Source: Panacagrimonas perspica
Lineage (GTDB): Bacteria > Pseudomonadota > Gammaproteobacteria > Nevskiales > Nevskiaceae
Direction of reading: 5' to 3'
NCBI RefSeq assembly: GCF_004364935.1
Contig: NZ_SOBT01000009.1
Location: 1 to 64,000 of the forward strand
DNA: 64,000 nucleotides
Under the pieces are notes generated by a model. That model saw only the letters and a program-made list of their open reading frames with translations, did not search any database and was not told the DNA's origin. Of this stretch, positions 1 through 7,894 are shown piece by piece (position 1 is the first letter of the stretch; each line of letters begins with the position of its first letter). The position numbers and the translations under genes were made by a program.

Positions 1-105
1 ATCGTGCGGCGTGGTGAGCGTCTTGGCGCGAAACACCTTGGCACCATAGATCACGCACGCGTCGGTGAGCGTTCCGCCGTTATCGATACTGATCAGCATG
101 GACAT
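1..105 (-). CDS. Hydantoinase A/oxoprolinase-type ATPase subunit, N-terminus only (cut by window edge)
   Basis: Only the first 35 codons lie in the window; the gene continues beyond position 1. The N-terminus has the acetate/sugar-kinase-like phosphate motif IDNGGTLTDA followed by KTLTTPHD, the signature of HyuA-type subunits of hydantoinases and of acetone/acetophenone carboxylases. It resembles the start of the HyuA gene at 47063-49132 ([15 protein letters not shown]). I chose the ATG at 105 because a GAGG lies 8 nt upstream; an in-frame ATG at 99 would be too far from it. Substrate cannot be told from this fragment. This would be a third HyuA paralogue in or next to the window. Confidence 0.8.
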   Translation of the reverse strand, partial: MSMLISIDNGGTLTDACVIYGAKVFRAKTLTTPHD

Positions 106-170
106 GGAGTCCGCCTCGTTGTTTTGGTGGAATTCGTCGCACCGGCCAGAACGGACGGGGACGTGTGGCG

Positions 171-221
171 AATATAATTTCGACCCAAACCTCAGCAATT
201 AGGGTGTCCCCTCGCGAGGGT
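171..221 (-). promoter_or_regulatory. Candidate promoter and upstream operator of the hydantoinase A gene
   Basis: Read on the minus strand, TTGCTG (193-198) and TATATT (171-176) are separated by 16 nt and fit -35/-10 boxes about 66 nt before the ATG at 105. Next to the -35 is a GC-rich element, ACCCTCGCGAGGGG, then CCCTAATT (200-221). A similar element precedes the LLM oxidoreductase gene near 63171-63207, so it may be an activator site. Seen in sequence only; the function is inferred. Confidence 0.4.
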
Positions 222-469
222 TGGTCCTAAGCGGAGGCACACTTTTCACGGCGAAATAACAGTGTTCGGTTGTCCTACAGGCATAGGGGATTGCAGGACA
301 ATTTGTGCATCTGCGCGTTTTATCGCAATCAAAATACATGCGCTTTTTCGCTCGCGATTTCGCTCCCGATGCGAGGCGAAATACGAACGACGACGATGAG
401 CCGCGAAAGCCATATTCGGCTCAAATGCGATCGCAATCGTGATTCTCGACACCAAGCTGTCGATGGAAG

Positions 470-498
470 CGCAGCCGGCGGCGACGGCTGCGTTTTTT
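470..498 (+). terminator. Rho-independent terminator reading rightward, no plus-strand gene upstream
   Basis: Stem CGCAGCC (470-476) pairs with GGCTGCG (486-492) over a 9-nt loop and is followed by six T (493-498). It is oriented for plus-strand transcription although both flanking genes are on minus. Confidence 0.55.
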
Positions 499-506
499 AG
501 CGCAAT

Positions 507-534
507 AAAAAAGCCGGCTCCCTTCGGAGCCGGC
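507..534 (-). terminator. Rho-independent terminator after frmA
   Basis: On the minus strand GAGCCGGC and its complement (513-520/527-534) form a stem with a 6-nt loop, followed by six U (507-512). It lies 20 nt beyond the frmA stop and would end the long fds-to-frmA run. Confidence 0.85.
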
Positions 535-554
535 TCGGTCGTCGCAGACCTCGA

Positions 555-1664
555 TCAGAACACCACGACCCCGCGAATCGACTCGCCGCGCGTCATCAGG
601 TCGAATCCGTCGTTGATCTTCTCGAGCGGCATCACGTGCGTGATCAGCGAGTCGATCTCGATCTTCTTGTCCATGTACCAGTCCACGATCTGCGGCACCT
701 GCGTGCGTCCGCGGGCGCCGCCGAACGCCGTGCCCTGCCAGCGCCGGCCCGTCACCAGCTGGAACGGACGCGTCGAAATCTCCTGCCCCGCCGCAGCGAC
801 GCCGATGATCGTGGAGACGCCCCAGCCGCGATGGCAGCACTCGAGCGCCTGGCGCATCAGCGTGGTGTTGCCGACGCACTCGAAGCTGTAGTCGGCGCCG
901 CCGCCGGTGAGCTCCACAAGATGCGCGACCAAGTCGCCCTGGATCTCCTTCGGGTTGACGAAGTGCGTCATGCCGAACCCGCGCGCCATCTGCTCACGGG
1001 CCGGATTCACGTCGACGCCGACGATCATGTTGGCGCCCACCATCTTCGCGCCCTGGATCACGTTCAGGCCGATGCCGCCCAGGCCGAACACGACGACGTT
1101 CGCACCCGCCTCGACCTTGGCCGTGAACAGCACCGCGCCGATGCCAGTGGTCACGCCGCAGCCGATGTAGCAGATCTTGTCGAACGGGGCGTCCTCGCGA
1201 ACCTTGGCGAGCGCGATCTCCGGCATCACCGTGTAGTTGGCGAACGTCGAGCAGCCCATGTAGTGCATCACCGGCTTGCCCTTGTACGAGAAGCGGCTCG
1301 TCCCATCCGGCATCAGCCCCTTGCCCTGCGTCGCACGGATCGCCGTGCACAGGTTGGTCTTGTGCGAGTTGCAGCTTTTGCACTGCCGGCACTCCGGCGT
1401 GTACAGCGGAATGACGTGATCGCCCTTCTTCAGCGAGGTTACGCCCGGTCCCACGTCGACGACGATGCCGGCGCCCTCGTGCCCGAGGATGCTCGGGAAG
1501 ATGCCCTCGGGGTCGGCGCCGGACAGCGTGTACTTGTCCGTGTGGCACAGCCCGGTGGCCTTGATCTCGACCAGCACTTCGCCGGCCTTGGGCCCGTCGA
1601 GCTGCACGGTGTCCACCACCAGCGGCTTGCCGGCTTCCAGCGCGATCGCGGCGCGTACGTCCAT
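555..1664 (-). CDS. frmA: S-(hydroxymethyl)glutathione dehydrogenase / class III alcohol dehydrogenase
   Basis: This 369-residue zinc-dependent medium-chain dehydrogenase oxidises the spontaneous formaldehyde-glutathione adduct to S-formylglutathione with NAD+. Catalytic zinc ligands are C40 (GLCHTD), H62/E63 (GHEGAG) and C169 (YIGCG); structural zinc uses C92, C95, C98 and C106. The Rossmann motif GLGGIG follows near 194. The ATG at 1664 is preceded by AAGGAGAG. It is last in the minus-strand run that encodes formate dehydrogenase, so formaldehyde and formate oxidation are linked. The S-formylglutathione hydrolase FrmB is not beside it; none of the alpha/beta hydrolases in the window is clearly FrmB. 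Family and function are well supported. Confidence 0.95.
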   Translation of the reverse strand: MDVRAAIALEAGKPLVVDTVQLDGPKAGEVLVEIKATGLCHTDKYTLSGADPEGIFPSILGHEGAGIVVDVGPGVTSLKKGDHVIPLYTPECRQCKSCNSHKTNLCTAIRATQGKGLMPDGTSRFSYKGKPVMHYMGCSTFANYTVMPEIALAKVREDAPFDKICYIGCGVTTGIGAVLFTAKVEAGANVVVFGLGGIGLNVIQGAKMVGANMIVGVDVNPAREQMARGFGMTHFVNPKEIQGDLVAHLVELTGGGADYSFECVGNTTLMRQALECCHRGWGVSTIIGVAAAGQEISTRPFQLVTGRRWQGTAFGGARGRTQVPQIVDWYMDKKIEIDSLITHVMPLEKINDGFDLMTRGESIRGVVVF

Positions 1665-1735
1665 CGTTCTCTCCTTCCTTGTTGCAGTGGGTGTCGCGTT
1701 TGAGGGGTTGCAGCGCCGGGAGCGCTGCCATGTTC

Positions 1736-2626
1736 CTACGTGATGCTGACGCGCTCGACGGCTGCGGTCACCGATCCTTCTGGCCAGTGCCGCAGATTCA
1801 GCACCTGGCCGTCGCGGCGCACCTCTCGCGTCGGCGCGAGGTCGATTCGTGCATAGGTCCAGCCCGGCACATCGAGCTGGCCCTGGGCGATCACGCCGTC
1901 GTCCGGGAAGCCACGATCCGGCGGCCCGTAGACGCCGGCGGTCCCGGTGTTCGTGTCGATGGCGGGCGACCACGGTGCGGCGCCCACCAGCGGCGACATC
2001 ACCACCGGGCACTGGCTCTCCAGCGCGCGGGCGCGAGCCGCGATCCTCACGCGGTGATAGCCGGGAGCCGCGTCCGTGCACGAGGGCACCAGCAGCAGCT
2101 CGGCGCCAGCTTCGACCTGGGCCCGCACCAGCAGCGGAAATTCCGAGTCGTAGCAGATCGCAATGCCGATAACACCGAGCGAGGTTTCGAACACGCGCAG
2201 CGGCTCGCCGGTGGAAATCTTCCAGTGCTCGCGCTCGAAGCGCGTCATCACCTGCTTGTCCTGGAACGCGGCGTCGCCCGACGGCGCGCAGAACCACGCG
2301 CGATTCACAAAGTGGCCGTCTTCCAGCCGCCACGGAAAGCTGCCGGCGAGCAGATAGACGCCGCGCTCGCGCGCCAGGCGCCGATGAAGGTCGACGTAGG
2401 CATCGCGCAGGCCCTGCATGGCGTCGAGCTGCGCGATGAGGTCGGCTTGCACCGCTTCGGCGAACAGCGCCGGCAGCACCATCGATGCGTATTCGGGAAA
2501 CACCAGCAGCTTCGCGTCGCGGTCCGCCGCCTCGTCCACCCAGCGCGTCACGCCCGCCTCGAACGCGGCCCAGGACTCGGGCGCGCTCACCGGGTACTGC
2601 GCCGTGGCGACGAGGAAGGTGCTCAC
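1736..2626 (-). CDS. Carbon-nitrogen hydrolase (nitrilase superfamily)
   Basis: A 296-residue cytoplasmic hydrolase with the superfamily's Glu-Lys-Cys triad visible at E45 (VFPEYA), K124 (FQDKQV) and C158 (AICYDSEFP). Such enzymes cleave non-peptide C-N bonds of amides or nitriles; the substrate here is unknown. The GTG start overlaps the TGA of the upstream acetyltransferase gene (GTGA), so translation is coupled. A GNAT domain next to, or fused with, a nitrilase domain is a recurrent arrangement, here split into two proteins. The spacing to frmA downstream is about 70 bp with no terminator between them. Confidence 0.88.
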   Translation of the reverse strand: MSTFLVATAQYPVSAPESWAAFEAGVTRWVDEAADRDAKLLVFPEYASMVLPALFAEAVQADLIAQLDAMQGLRDAYVDLHRRLARERGVYLLAGSFPWRLEDGHFVNRAWFCAPSGDAAFQDKQVMTRFEREHWKISTGEPLRVFETSLGVIGIAICYDSEFPLLVRAQVEAGAELLLVPSCTDAAPGYHRVRIAARARALESQCPVVMSPLVGAAPWSPAIDTNTGTAGVYGPPDRGFPDDGVIAQGQLDVPGWTYARIDLAPTREVRRDGQVLNLRHWPEGSVTAAVERVSIT

Positions 2627-3213
2627 AGGTCGCGCATCCAGAAGTTCATCGGCTTGGCCGAAGACTGCGCGTCGCCGACGTCGAGCCAGTCGTAGCGGGT
2701 GCGCAGCGCCGGCTCCTTGCGATATCCGCGTCGATTCCAGAACGCATCGTTGGGCGTGTAATCGACGGGGCGCGAAGGATGATCGGACGGACGCTCCACC
2801 GCGCAGAACGCACAGGTCGAAAGTCCTTGCTCGCGTGCGTGCGCCTCGCGCAGCTCGAAGAACTTCACGCCCAGGCCGATGCCGCGCCAGGGCCGCAGGA
2901 TCACCGACTCGCCGAAATAGTCGATCCGGTCGATCGGCAGGCCGGCCGCGAGGAACGGCGCCTGCGCCTGCGGCTCGGCGTCCGCCAGCGGCAGCACGGT
3001 CGAAGCCCCGATGCAGTGTTGGCCGTCCCAGGCGAGGATCGCGAGGCTGCGCGGGCTGCGCAGGTAGGTCCCGAGGTACTTCTTCTCGTACTCGATCGTG
3101 CCCTCGTACAGGTAGGGCCATTCGCGAAACACGGCGATGCGCAGCGCCGCCAGCGCATCGAGCTGCGTCGCGATCTGCGCGCCGCGCAGCAATTCGATCC
3201 GCACCTCTGCCAT
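2623..3213 (-). CDS. GNAT-family N-acetyltransferase
   Basis: A 196-residue protein with GNAT features: a beta-strand/ESVILRPWRGIGLG segment near residues 100-116 acts as the acetyl-CoA pyrophosphate loop (R/Q-x-x-G-x-G/A-like RGIGLG). The acceptor substrate is unknown. The ATG at 3213 overlaps the upstream stop (TGATG), and its own TGA overlaps the GTG of the nitrilase gene. A TTG one codon earlier is possible. The tight coupling with a nitrilase-type hydrolase suggests the two act on the same small molecule; this is inference. Confidence 0.85.
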   Translation of the reverse strand: MAEVRIELLRGAQIATQLDALAALRIAVFREWPYLYEGTIEYEKKYLGTYLRSPRSLAILAWDGQHCIGASTVLPLADAEPQAQAPFLAAGLPIDRIDYFGESVILRPWRGIGLGVKFFELREAHAREQGLSTCAFCAVERPSDHPSRPVDYTPNDAFWNRRGYRKEPALRTRYDWLDVGDAQSSAKPMNFWMRDL

Positions 3214-3725
3214 CAAGCGGCGCCGGGCCGAGCCGTGGGGTTCGCTTGGGATCCAGCGAGGGTCGGCTCGGCCGTGTTCGGCGCCTCCCGCACCCGCTGC
3301 TCCGCAGGCACCGTGTCGGCGCCGACCTGCCGCAACCAGTCCTGCAGGTTGTAGTAGTTGGTGACCCGCGCGACCTTGCCACCGCGGATGTCGAAGAACG
3401 CGCCGCCGGGCAGCTTGTAGGTCTGGCCGGTGGCTTCGGGCAGTCCTTCGTCCGTTTTCAGGTAGGTGCCGAGGACAGTGAATTCCACTGCGGCGCGGGC
3501 GCCGCCCGGAGCCACCATGATCGCGATGTCCGCGATCTGCTCCGAGTAGCAGCGATTCATGCGTTGCATGAACTGGCCGAAGACCTCGCGTCCGACTTCG
3601 CGGCCGCTCTGGTTGACGTCGTGAATCACGTCGTCGGTGAGCATGTCCAGGAACACGCTCCAGTCGCCGCGGTTGAAGGCGGCGTAATAGTTCTCGAGCA
3701 GCTTGCGGGTGTCTTCGTCTTGCAT
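3213..3725 (-). CDS. Steroid delta-isomerase-related (NTF2-like / SnoaL fold) protein
   Basis: A 170-residue protein whose first 130 residues match the small cone-shaped NTF2/ketosteroid-isomerase fold: an N-terminal helix (LLENYYAAFNRGDW), then DMLTDDVIHDVNQ and later FFDIRGGKVARVTNYYN. Members of this branch are annotated as steroid delta-isomerase-related, but the reaction is generally unknown. The C-terminal 35 residues are Ala/Pro-rich and probably disordered. It overlaps the GNAT gene by the TGATG arrangement and starts 28 bp after fdsD, so it belongs to the same transcript. Confidence 0.8.
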   Translation of the reverse strand: MQDEDTRKLLENYYAAFNRGDWSVFLDMLTDDVIHDVNQSGREVGREVFGQFMQRMNRCYSEQIADIAIMVAPGGARAAVEFTVLGTYLKTDEGLPEATGQTYKLPGGAFFDIRGGKVARVTNYYNLQDWLRQVGADTVPAEQRVREAPNTAEPTLAGSQANPTARPGAA

Positions 3726-3753
3726 GTGGCTTCTAGGTGTTGCGTGAAGGAAT

Positions 3754-3978
3754 TCAGGTCTTCGGAGGTACGTCCAACCGCAGCACGGCGGCACGCACAT
3801 GATCCGACAAATCGGCACCGCCTTCGCGGGCATAGGCCACGATCTGGCGCCGCATGCGCGGGTCCCAGAATTTCGCGAGGTGGTTGGAGACGCCGGCGAT
3901 GCGCTCTTCGGCCGTCGGCTCGCCGCCGAAGAAGCCGCCGATGTCGTTGGCCATGATCACGAGCCGTTCCAGGTTCAT
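3754..3978 (-). CDS. fdsD: Formate dehydrogenase delta subunit
   Basis: A 74-residue protein with the start MNLERLVIMANDIGGFF and the segment VSNHLAKFWDPRMRRQI, characteristic of FdsD. In Fds-type enzymes it is a small accessory needed for an active molybdoenzyme. ATG overlaps the fdhD stop (ATGA). The order fdhD-fdsD downstream of fdsA is as expected for fds operons. Confidence 0.93.
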   Translation of the reverse strand: MNLERLVIMANDIGGFFGGEPTAEERIAGVSNHLAKFWDPRMRRQIVAYAREGGADLSDHVRAAVLRLDVPPKT

Positions 3979-4799
3979 GCTTTGGGCGCCTCTGCGCCCG
4001 ATCCGCCTTGCGACAGCCGGCCCGGGCAGGCATAGACGACCTGACGGTCCGCGCGGGCAAACCCGATCAACGTGATGCCGGCTTCCTCGGCGAGGCGCAC
4101 GGCGTACGCGGTGGGCGCCGAGATCGCGACGACCACCGGCATCCCCACGCAGCTCGCCTTCTGGATCATTTCGTAGCTCGCCCGGCTGGTGATGACGACG
4201 AAGCCGCGCGACAGATCCTGGCGCGTGACCAGCAAATGCCCGATCAGCTTGTCCAGCGCGTTGTGGCGGCCGACGTCCTCGCGGGTGGCCACGATCAGTC
4301 CGTCCGGCGTCGCCCACGCGGCCGCGTGCGTGGCGCCGGTCTCCGCGTTCAGCGGCTGCTGGCGGCGCAGCGCTTCCAGCGCCCGGCGAATCGCCGGCAA
4401 GCCCAGTCGCGTACCGGCCGGAACACGCCGCACCGGGCGGATCGCCGCCTCGATGGTCTGCGCGCCACACAGGCCGCAGCCGGTGCGACCCTGCAGATTG
4501 CGCTGGCGTCCGGCGAGCTTCTCCGCACGCGTTTCGGGGATGCGCACGTCGACCTCGTAGCCGCCCTGTTCCGGCAGCTCCGTCACCACGAGTCCTTCGA
4601 TCTCGTCGACGCCCGCGACGATGTCCTCGGTGACCGCAAAGCCCCGCGCGAAATCCTCGAGGTCAGCCGGCGTGCACATCATCACCACGTGGGCCTGCCC
4701 GTTGAACAGCAGCGCGACCGGCACCTCTTCGGCCACGCGATCCGGCTCGAGGCCATCTTCGCGCCAGACCTGGACGGTGGAGTGCTTCGGGACGGTCAT
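3975..4799 (-). CDS. fdhD: Formate dehydrogenase accessory sulfurtransferase FdhD
   Basis: FdhD passes sulfur to the molybdenum-bis-MGD cofactor before insertion into formate dehydrogenase. This 274-residue copy has the active-site pair C108/C111 in RTGCGLCG and the conserved ATREDVGRHNALDKL segment near 173-187. I take the ATG at 4799; a TTG at 4820 is in frame, but the ATG gives the usual family start. It follows fdsA after 180 bp that are filled by an inverted-repeat element, and it overlaps fdsD by 4 bp. Confidence 0.95.
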   Translation of the reverse strand: MTVPKHSTVQVWREDGLEPDRVAEEVPVALLFNGQAHVVMMCTPADLEDFARGFAVTEDIVAGVDEIEGLVVTELPEQGGYEVDVRIPETRAEKLAGRQRNLQGRTGCGLCGAQTIEAAIRPVRRVPAGTRLGLPAIRRALEALRRQQPLNAETGATHAAAWATPDGLIVATREDVGRHNALDKLIGHLLVTRQDLSRGFVVITSRASYEMIQKASCVGMPVVVAISAPTAYAVRLAEEAGITLIGFARADRQVVYACPGRLSQGGSGAEAPKA

Positions 4800-4826
4800 G
4801 GGATCTTCTTCGTGCAACAAGATTCA

Positions 4827-4975
4827 TCACCGCAAAGGCGCAAAGGGAAAAGAAAGGACGCAAAGAAATGCGTGAAGTGAAAACACGCATCCTCGGGGCG
4901 GACGCACCCACTCCTTTCCTGCCTTTGCGACCTTTGCTTCATCTTTTCCTTTGCGACCTTTGCGTCCAAAGCTTT
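4827..4975. repeat. Inverted-repeat element copy A (degenerate) between fdsA and fdhD
   Basis: Left arm CACCGCAAAGGCGCAAAGGG... (about 4828-4866) and an inverted, diverged right arm of CCTTTGCGACCTTTGC blocks (about 4912-4968) frame some 45 bp without a gene. Same family as the copies at 7895, 26895, 28484, 41007, 43305 and 45969. Once transcribed it would fold into an imperfect hairpin between fdsA and fdhD. Confidence 0.85.
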
Positions 4976-4978
4976 TCC

Positions 4979-7873
4979 CTACTTCACCGACACATCCGTG
5001 ACCGCCGCCCGCAGCAGCTCCTGCTGCCGATCGCTGAACTCGCGATAACGCTTCTGCCACTCGGAGGGCTGGCTGACGCGCGTGACCTCGACGGCCGTGA
5101 CCTTGTACTCCGGACAGTTCGTCGCCCAGTCCGAGTTGTCGGTGGTGATGACGTTGGCACCGGAGAAAGGATGATGGAACGTCGTGTAGACGACGCCGGC
5201 CTGCACGCGATCGGTGAGGTGCGCGCGCATCACGGTGTCGCCGGCGCGGCTGGTCACGCCCACCCAGTCGCCTTCGACGACGCCTCGCACCTCGGCGTCG
5301 TGCGGATGGATCTCCATGCGGTCTTCGCTGTGCCAGGCCAGGTTCTCGGTGCGACGCGTCTGCGCGCCGACGTTGTACTGGCTCAGGATGCGGCCGGTGG
5401 TCAGGATCAGCGGGTACTTCGCGTTGACCTTCTCGGTGGTCGGCACGTACTCGGTGACCAGGAAGCGACCCTTGCCGCGCACGAACGCATCGACGTGCAT
5501 CAGCGGCGTGCCTTCCGGCGCGGCGTCGTTGCAGGGCCACTGCACCGAGCCCAGGCGATCGATCTTGTCGAAGCTCACGCCATGGAACGTCGGCGTCAGC
5601 CGCGCGATCTCGTCCATGATCTCGGACGGATGCGTGTAGTTCATCGGATAGCCGAGCGCGTTGGCGAGTTTCTGCGTGGCCTCCCATTCGCCGACGCCGG
5701 ATTTCGGCGACATGACCTTGCGCACGCGCGAGATGCGACGCTCGGCATTCGTGAACGTGCCGTCCTTCTCGAGGAACGAAGAGCCCGGCAGGAACACGTG
5801 CGCGAACTTGGCCGTCTCGTTGAGGAACAGGTCCTGCACGACGATGCACTCCATCGCCGACAGCGAAGCGGTCACGTGCTGCGTGTTCGGGTCCGATTGC
5901 GCGATGTCCTCGCCCTGCACGTAGAGGCCCTTGAACTCACCATCGAGCGCCGCCTCGAACATGTTCGGGATGCGCAGCCCCTGCTCGGGCGACAGCTTCA
6001 CGTTCCATTCCGCCTCGAACGCGCCGCGCGCGACATCGTCCGACACGTGGCGGTAGCCCGGCAGTTCGTGCGGGAACGAACCCATGTCGCAGGAACCCTG
6101 CACGTTGTTCTGGCCGCGCAGCGGGTTCACGCCCACGCCCTCGCGGCCGACGTTGCCGGTGGCCATCGCCAGATTCGCGATGCCCATCACCATCGTCGAG
6201 CCCTGGCTGTGCTCGGTGACGCCCAGGCCGTAGTAGATCGCCGCGTTGGGCACCGACGCGAACAGCCGCGCGGCGGCTCGCACTTCAGCCGCCGGCACGC
6301 CGGTGACGTCCTGCATCGCCTCGGGCGAGTGGCGCTCCTGGGAGACGAAAATGCGCCACTTGTCGAAGGACGCGAGGTCGCAACGCGCGCGCACGAAATC
6401 TTCGTTGACGAAGCCTTCGGTGACGACGACGTGGGCGATCGAATTGATCAGCGCCACGTTGGTACCGGGACGCAGCGACAGGTGATGCGCCGCCTCGATG
6501 TGCGGCGTGCGCACCAGGTCGATCCGGCGCGGATCGGCCACGATCAGCCGGGCGCCCTGGCGCAGCCGGCGCTTCATCTGCGAGGCGAACACCGGATGAC
6601 CGTCGGTGGGATTGGCGCCGATCACCATGATCACGTCGGCCTTCATCACCGAGTCGAAGGTCTGCGTGCCGGCGGATTCGCCCAGCGTCTGCTTGAGTCC
6701 GTAGCCGGTCGGCGAATGGCAGACGCGCGCGCAGGTATCGACGTTGTTGTTGCCGAAGGCCGCGCGCACCAGCTTCTGGACGACGTAGACCTCTTCGTTC
6801 GTGCAGCGGCTCGACGTGATGGCGCCCACCGAGTCGCGTCCGTACTGGCCCTGGATGCGCTTGAACTCGGAGGCCGCGTACGCGATCGCGTCGTCCCAGC
6901 TCACCTCGCGCCACGGGTCGCTGATCTTCGCGCGGATCATCGGCTTCGTGATGCGGTCCTTGTGCGTCGCGTACCCGATCGCGAAGCGGCCCTTGACGCA
7001 GGAATGACCGTGATTCGCATGGCCGTCCTTGTTCGGGACCATGCGGATGATCTCTTCGCCACGCATCTCGGCGCGGAACGAACAGCCGACGCCGCAGTAG
7101 GCGCAGGTCGTGATCTCGCTGTGCTCGGCTTGCCCCTTGGCGATGACCGACTTCTCGGTGAGCGTCGCGGTCGGGCAAGCCTGCACGCAGGCGCCGCAGG
7201 ACACGCACTCGGATTCGAGAAAGGACTCGGCGACGCTGGCCGAGACCTTCGAGTCGAAACCGCGGCCCTGGATCGTCAGCGCCAGCGTTCCCTGCTGCTC
7301 GTCACAGGCGCGCACGCAGCGCGAGCAGACGATGCACTTCGAGGGGTCGAACGTGAAATAGGGGTTGCTCTCGTCCTTGGCGACGAAGCGCGGGTTCGCT
7401 TCGCCCTTGCCCGGCACGTACTTGTGGACGTGGTTGTCGCCCTCGTAGCCGTAACGCACTTCACGCAAACCCACCGCGCCCGCCATGTCCTGCAACTCGC
7501 AGTGGCCGTTCGCCGGGCACGTGAGGCAATCCAGCGGATGATCCGAGATGTACAGCTCCATCACGCCGCGACGCAGCTGCGCGAGCTTGCCGTTCTGCGT
7601 CGTGACCTTCATGCCCTCGGCGACCGGCGTGGTGCACGACGCCGGATAGCCCTTCATGCCCTCGATCTGCACGAGGCACAGGCGGCAGGAACCGAAGGCT
7701 TCGAGCTGGTCGGTCGCGCAGAGCTTCGGAATCTTCAGGTCTGCGAGCGCGGCGGCACGCATCACCGACGTGCCTTCGGGCACGCTGACGGAACGGCCGT
7801 CGATGATCAGCGTCACCTGCTTCGCGGATTCGCGTGCGGGCGTGCCCAGGTCGTTTTCGGCTATCGATCTCAT
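4979..7873 (-). CDS. fdsA: NAD-dependent formate dehydrogenase alpha (catalytic, Mo/W) subunit
   Basis: The 964-residue subunit oxidises formate to CO2 at a molybdopterin site and feeds electrons through Fe-S clusters to FdsB/FdsG. Visible in order: an N-terminal [2Fe-2S] domain (C52, C63, C66, C80), a His-Cys cluster (H112, C116, C119, C125), two 4Fe-4S ferredoxin motifs (C180-C190 and C223-C233), the proximal 4Fe-4S motif C257/C260/C264/C292, and C385-H386 (RVCHSPTG), the metal-ligand cysteine and catalytic histidine typical of formate dehydrogenases. Length and layout match soluble FdsA. The ATG is preceded by GGAG 8-9 nt upstream. It is separated from fdsB by an inverted-repeat element carrying a GxxExxY gene. 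Confidence 0.97.
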   Translation of the reverse strand: MRSIAENDLGTPARESAKQVTLIIDGRSVSVPEGTSVMRAAALADLKIPKLCATDQLEAFGSCRLCLVQIEGMKGYPASCTTPVAEGMKVTTQNGKLAQLRRGVMELYISDHPLDCLTCPANGHCELQDMAGAVGLREVRYGYEGDNHVHKYVPGKGEANPRFVAKDESNPYFTFDPSKCIVCSRCVRACDEQQGTLALTIQGRGFDSKVSASVAESFLESECVSCGACVQACPTATLTEKSVIAKGQAEHSEITTCAYCGVGCSFRAEMRGEEIIRMVPNKDGHANHGHSCVKGRFAIGYATHKDRITKPMIRAKISDPWREVSWDDAIAYAASEFKRIQGQYGRDSVGAITSSRCTNEEVYVVQKLVRAAFGNNNVDTCARVCHSPTGYGLKQTLGESAGTQTFDSVMKADVIMVIGANPTDGHPVFASQMKRRLRQGARLIVADPRRIDLVRTPHIEAAHHLSLRPGTNVALINSIAHVVVTEGFVNEDFVRARCDLASFDKWRIFVSQERHSPEAMQDVTGVPAAEVRAAARLFASVPNAAIYYGLGVTEHSQGSTMVMGIANLAMATGNVGREGVGVNPLRGQNNVQGSCDMGSFPHELPGYRHVSDDVARGAFEAEWNVKLSPEQGLRIPNMFEAALDGEFKGLYVQGEDIAQSDPNTQHVTASLSAMECIVVQDLFLNETAKFAHVFLPGSSFLEKDGTFTNAERRISRVRKVMSPKSGVGEWEATQKLANALGYPMNYTHPSEIMDEIARLTPTFHGVSFDKIDRLGSVQWPCNDAAPEGTPLMHVDAFVRGKGRFLVTEYVPTTEKVNAKYPLILTTGRILSQYNVGAQTRRTENLAWHSEDRMEIHPHDAEVRGVVEGDWVGVTSRAGDTVMRAHLTDRVQAGVVYTTFHHPFSGANVITTDNSDWATNCPEYKVTAVEVTRVSQPSEWQKRYREFSDRQQELLRAAVTDVSVK

Positions 7874-7894
7874 GGCCTAGCTCCGTACTGCCGG

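Larger units (their letters stand above)
106..554. other. Gene-poor intergenic region with several hairpins
   Basis: About 450 bases separate the hydantoinase gene from frmA. No convincing protein is encoded. Beyond the promoter at 171-221 and two terminators, the AT-richer middle holds inverted repeats ATTTCGC/GCGAAAT (357-363/376-382) and GAGCCG/CGGCTC (398-403/417-422). The combination of hairpins and a plus-oriented terminator with no plus-strand gene leaves room for a small RNA, but no promoter for one stands out. Confidence 0.5.

Noticed and set aside
1665-2333. N-terminal extension of frmA
   Set aside because: The open frame continues upstream over the nitrilase gene, but the extension is Arg/Ala-rich shadow sequence; ATG 1664 has a strong ribosome-binding site and gives the conserved FrmA start.
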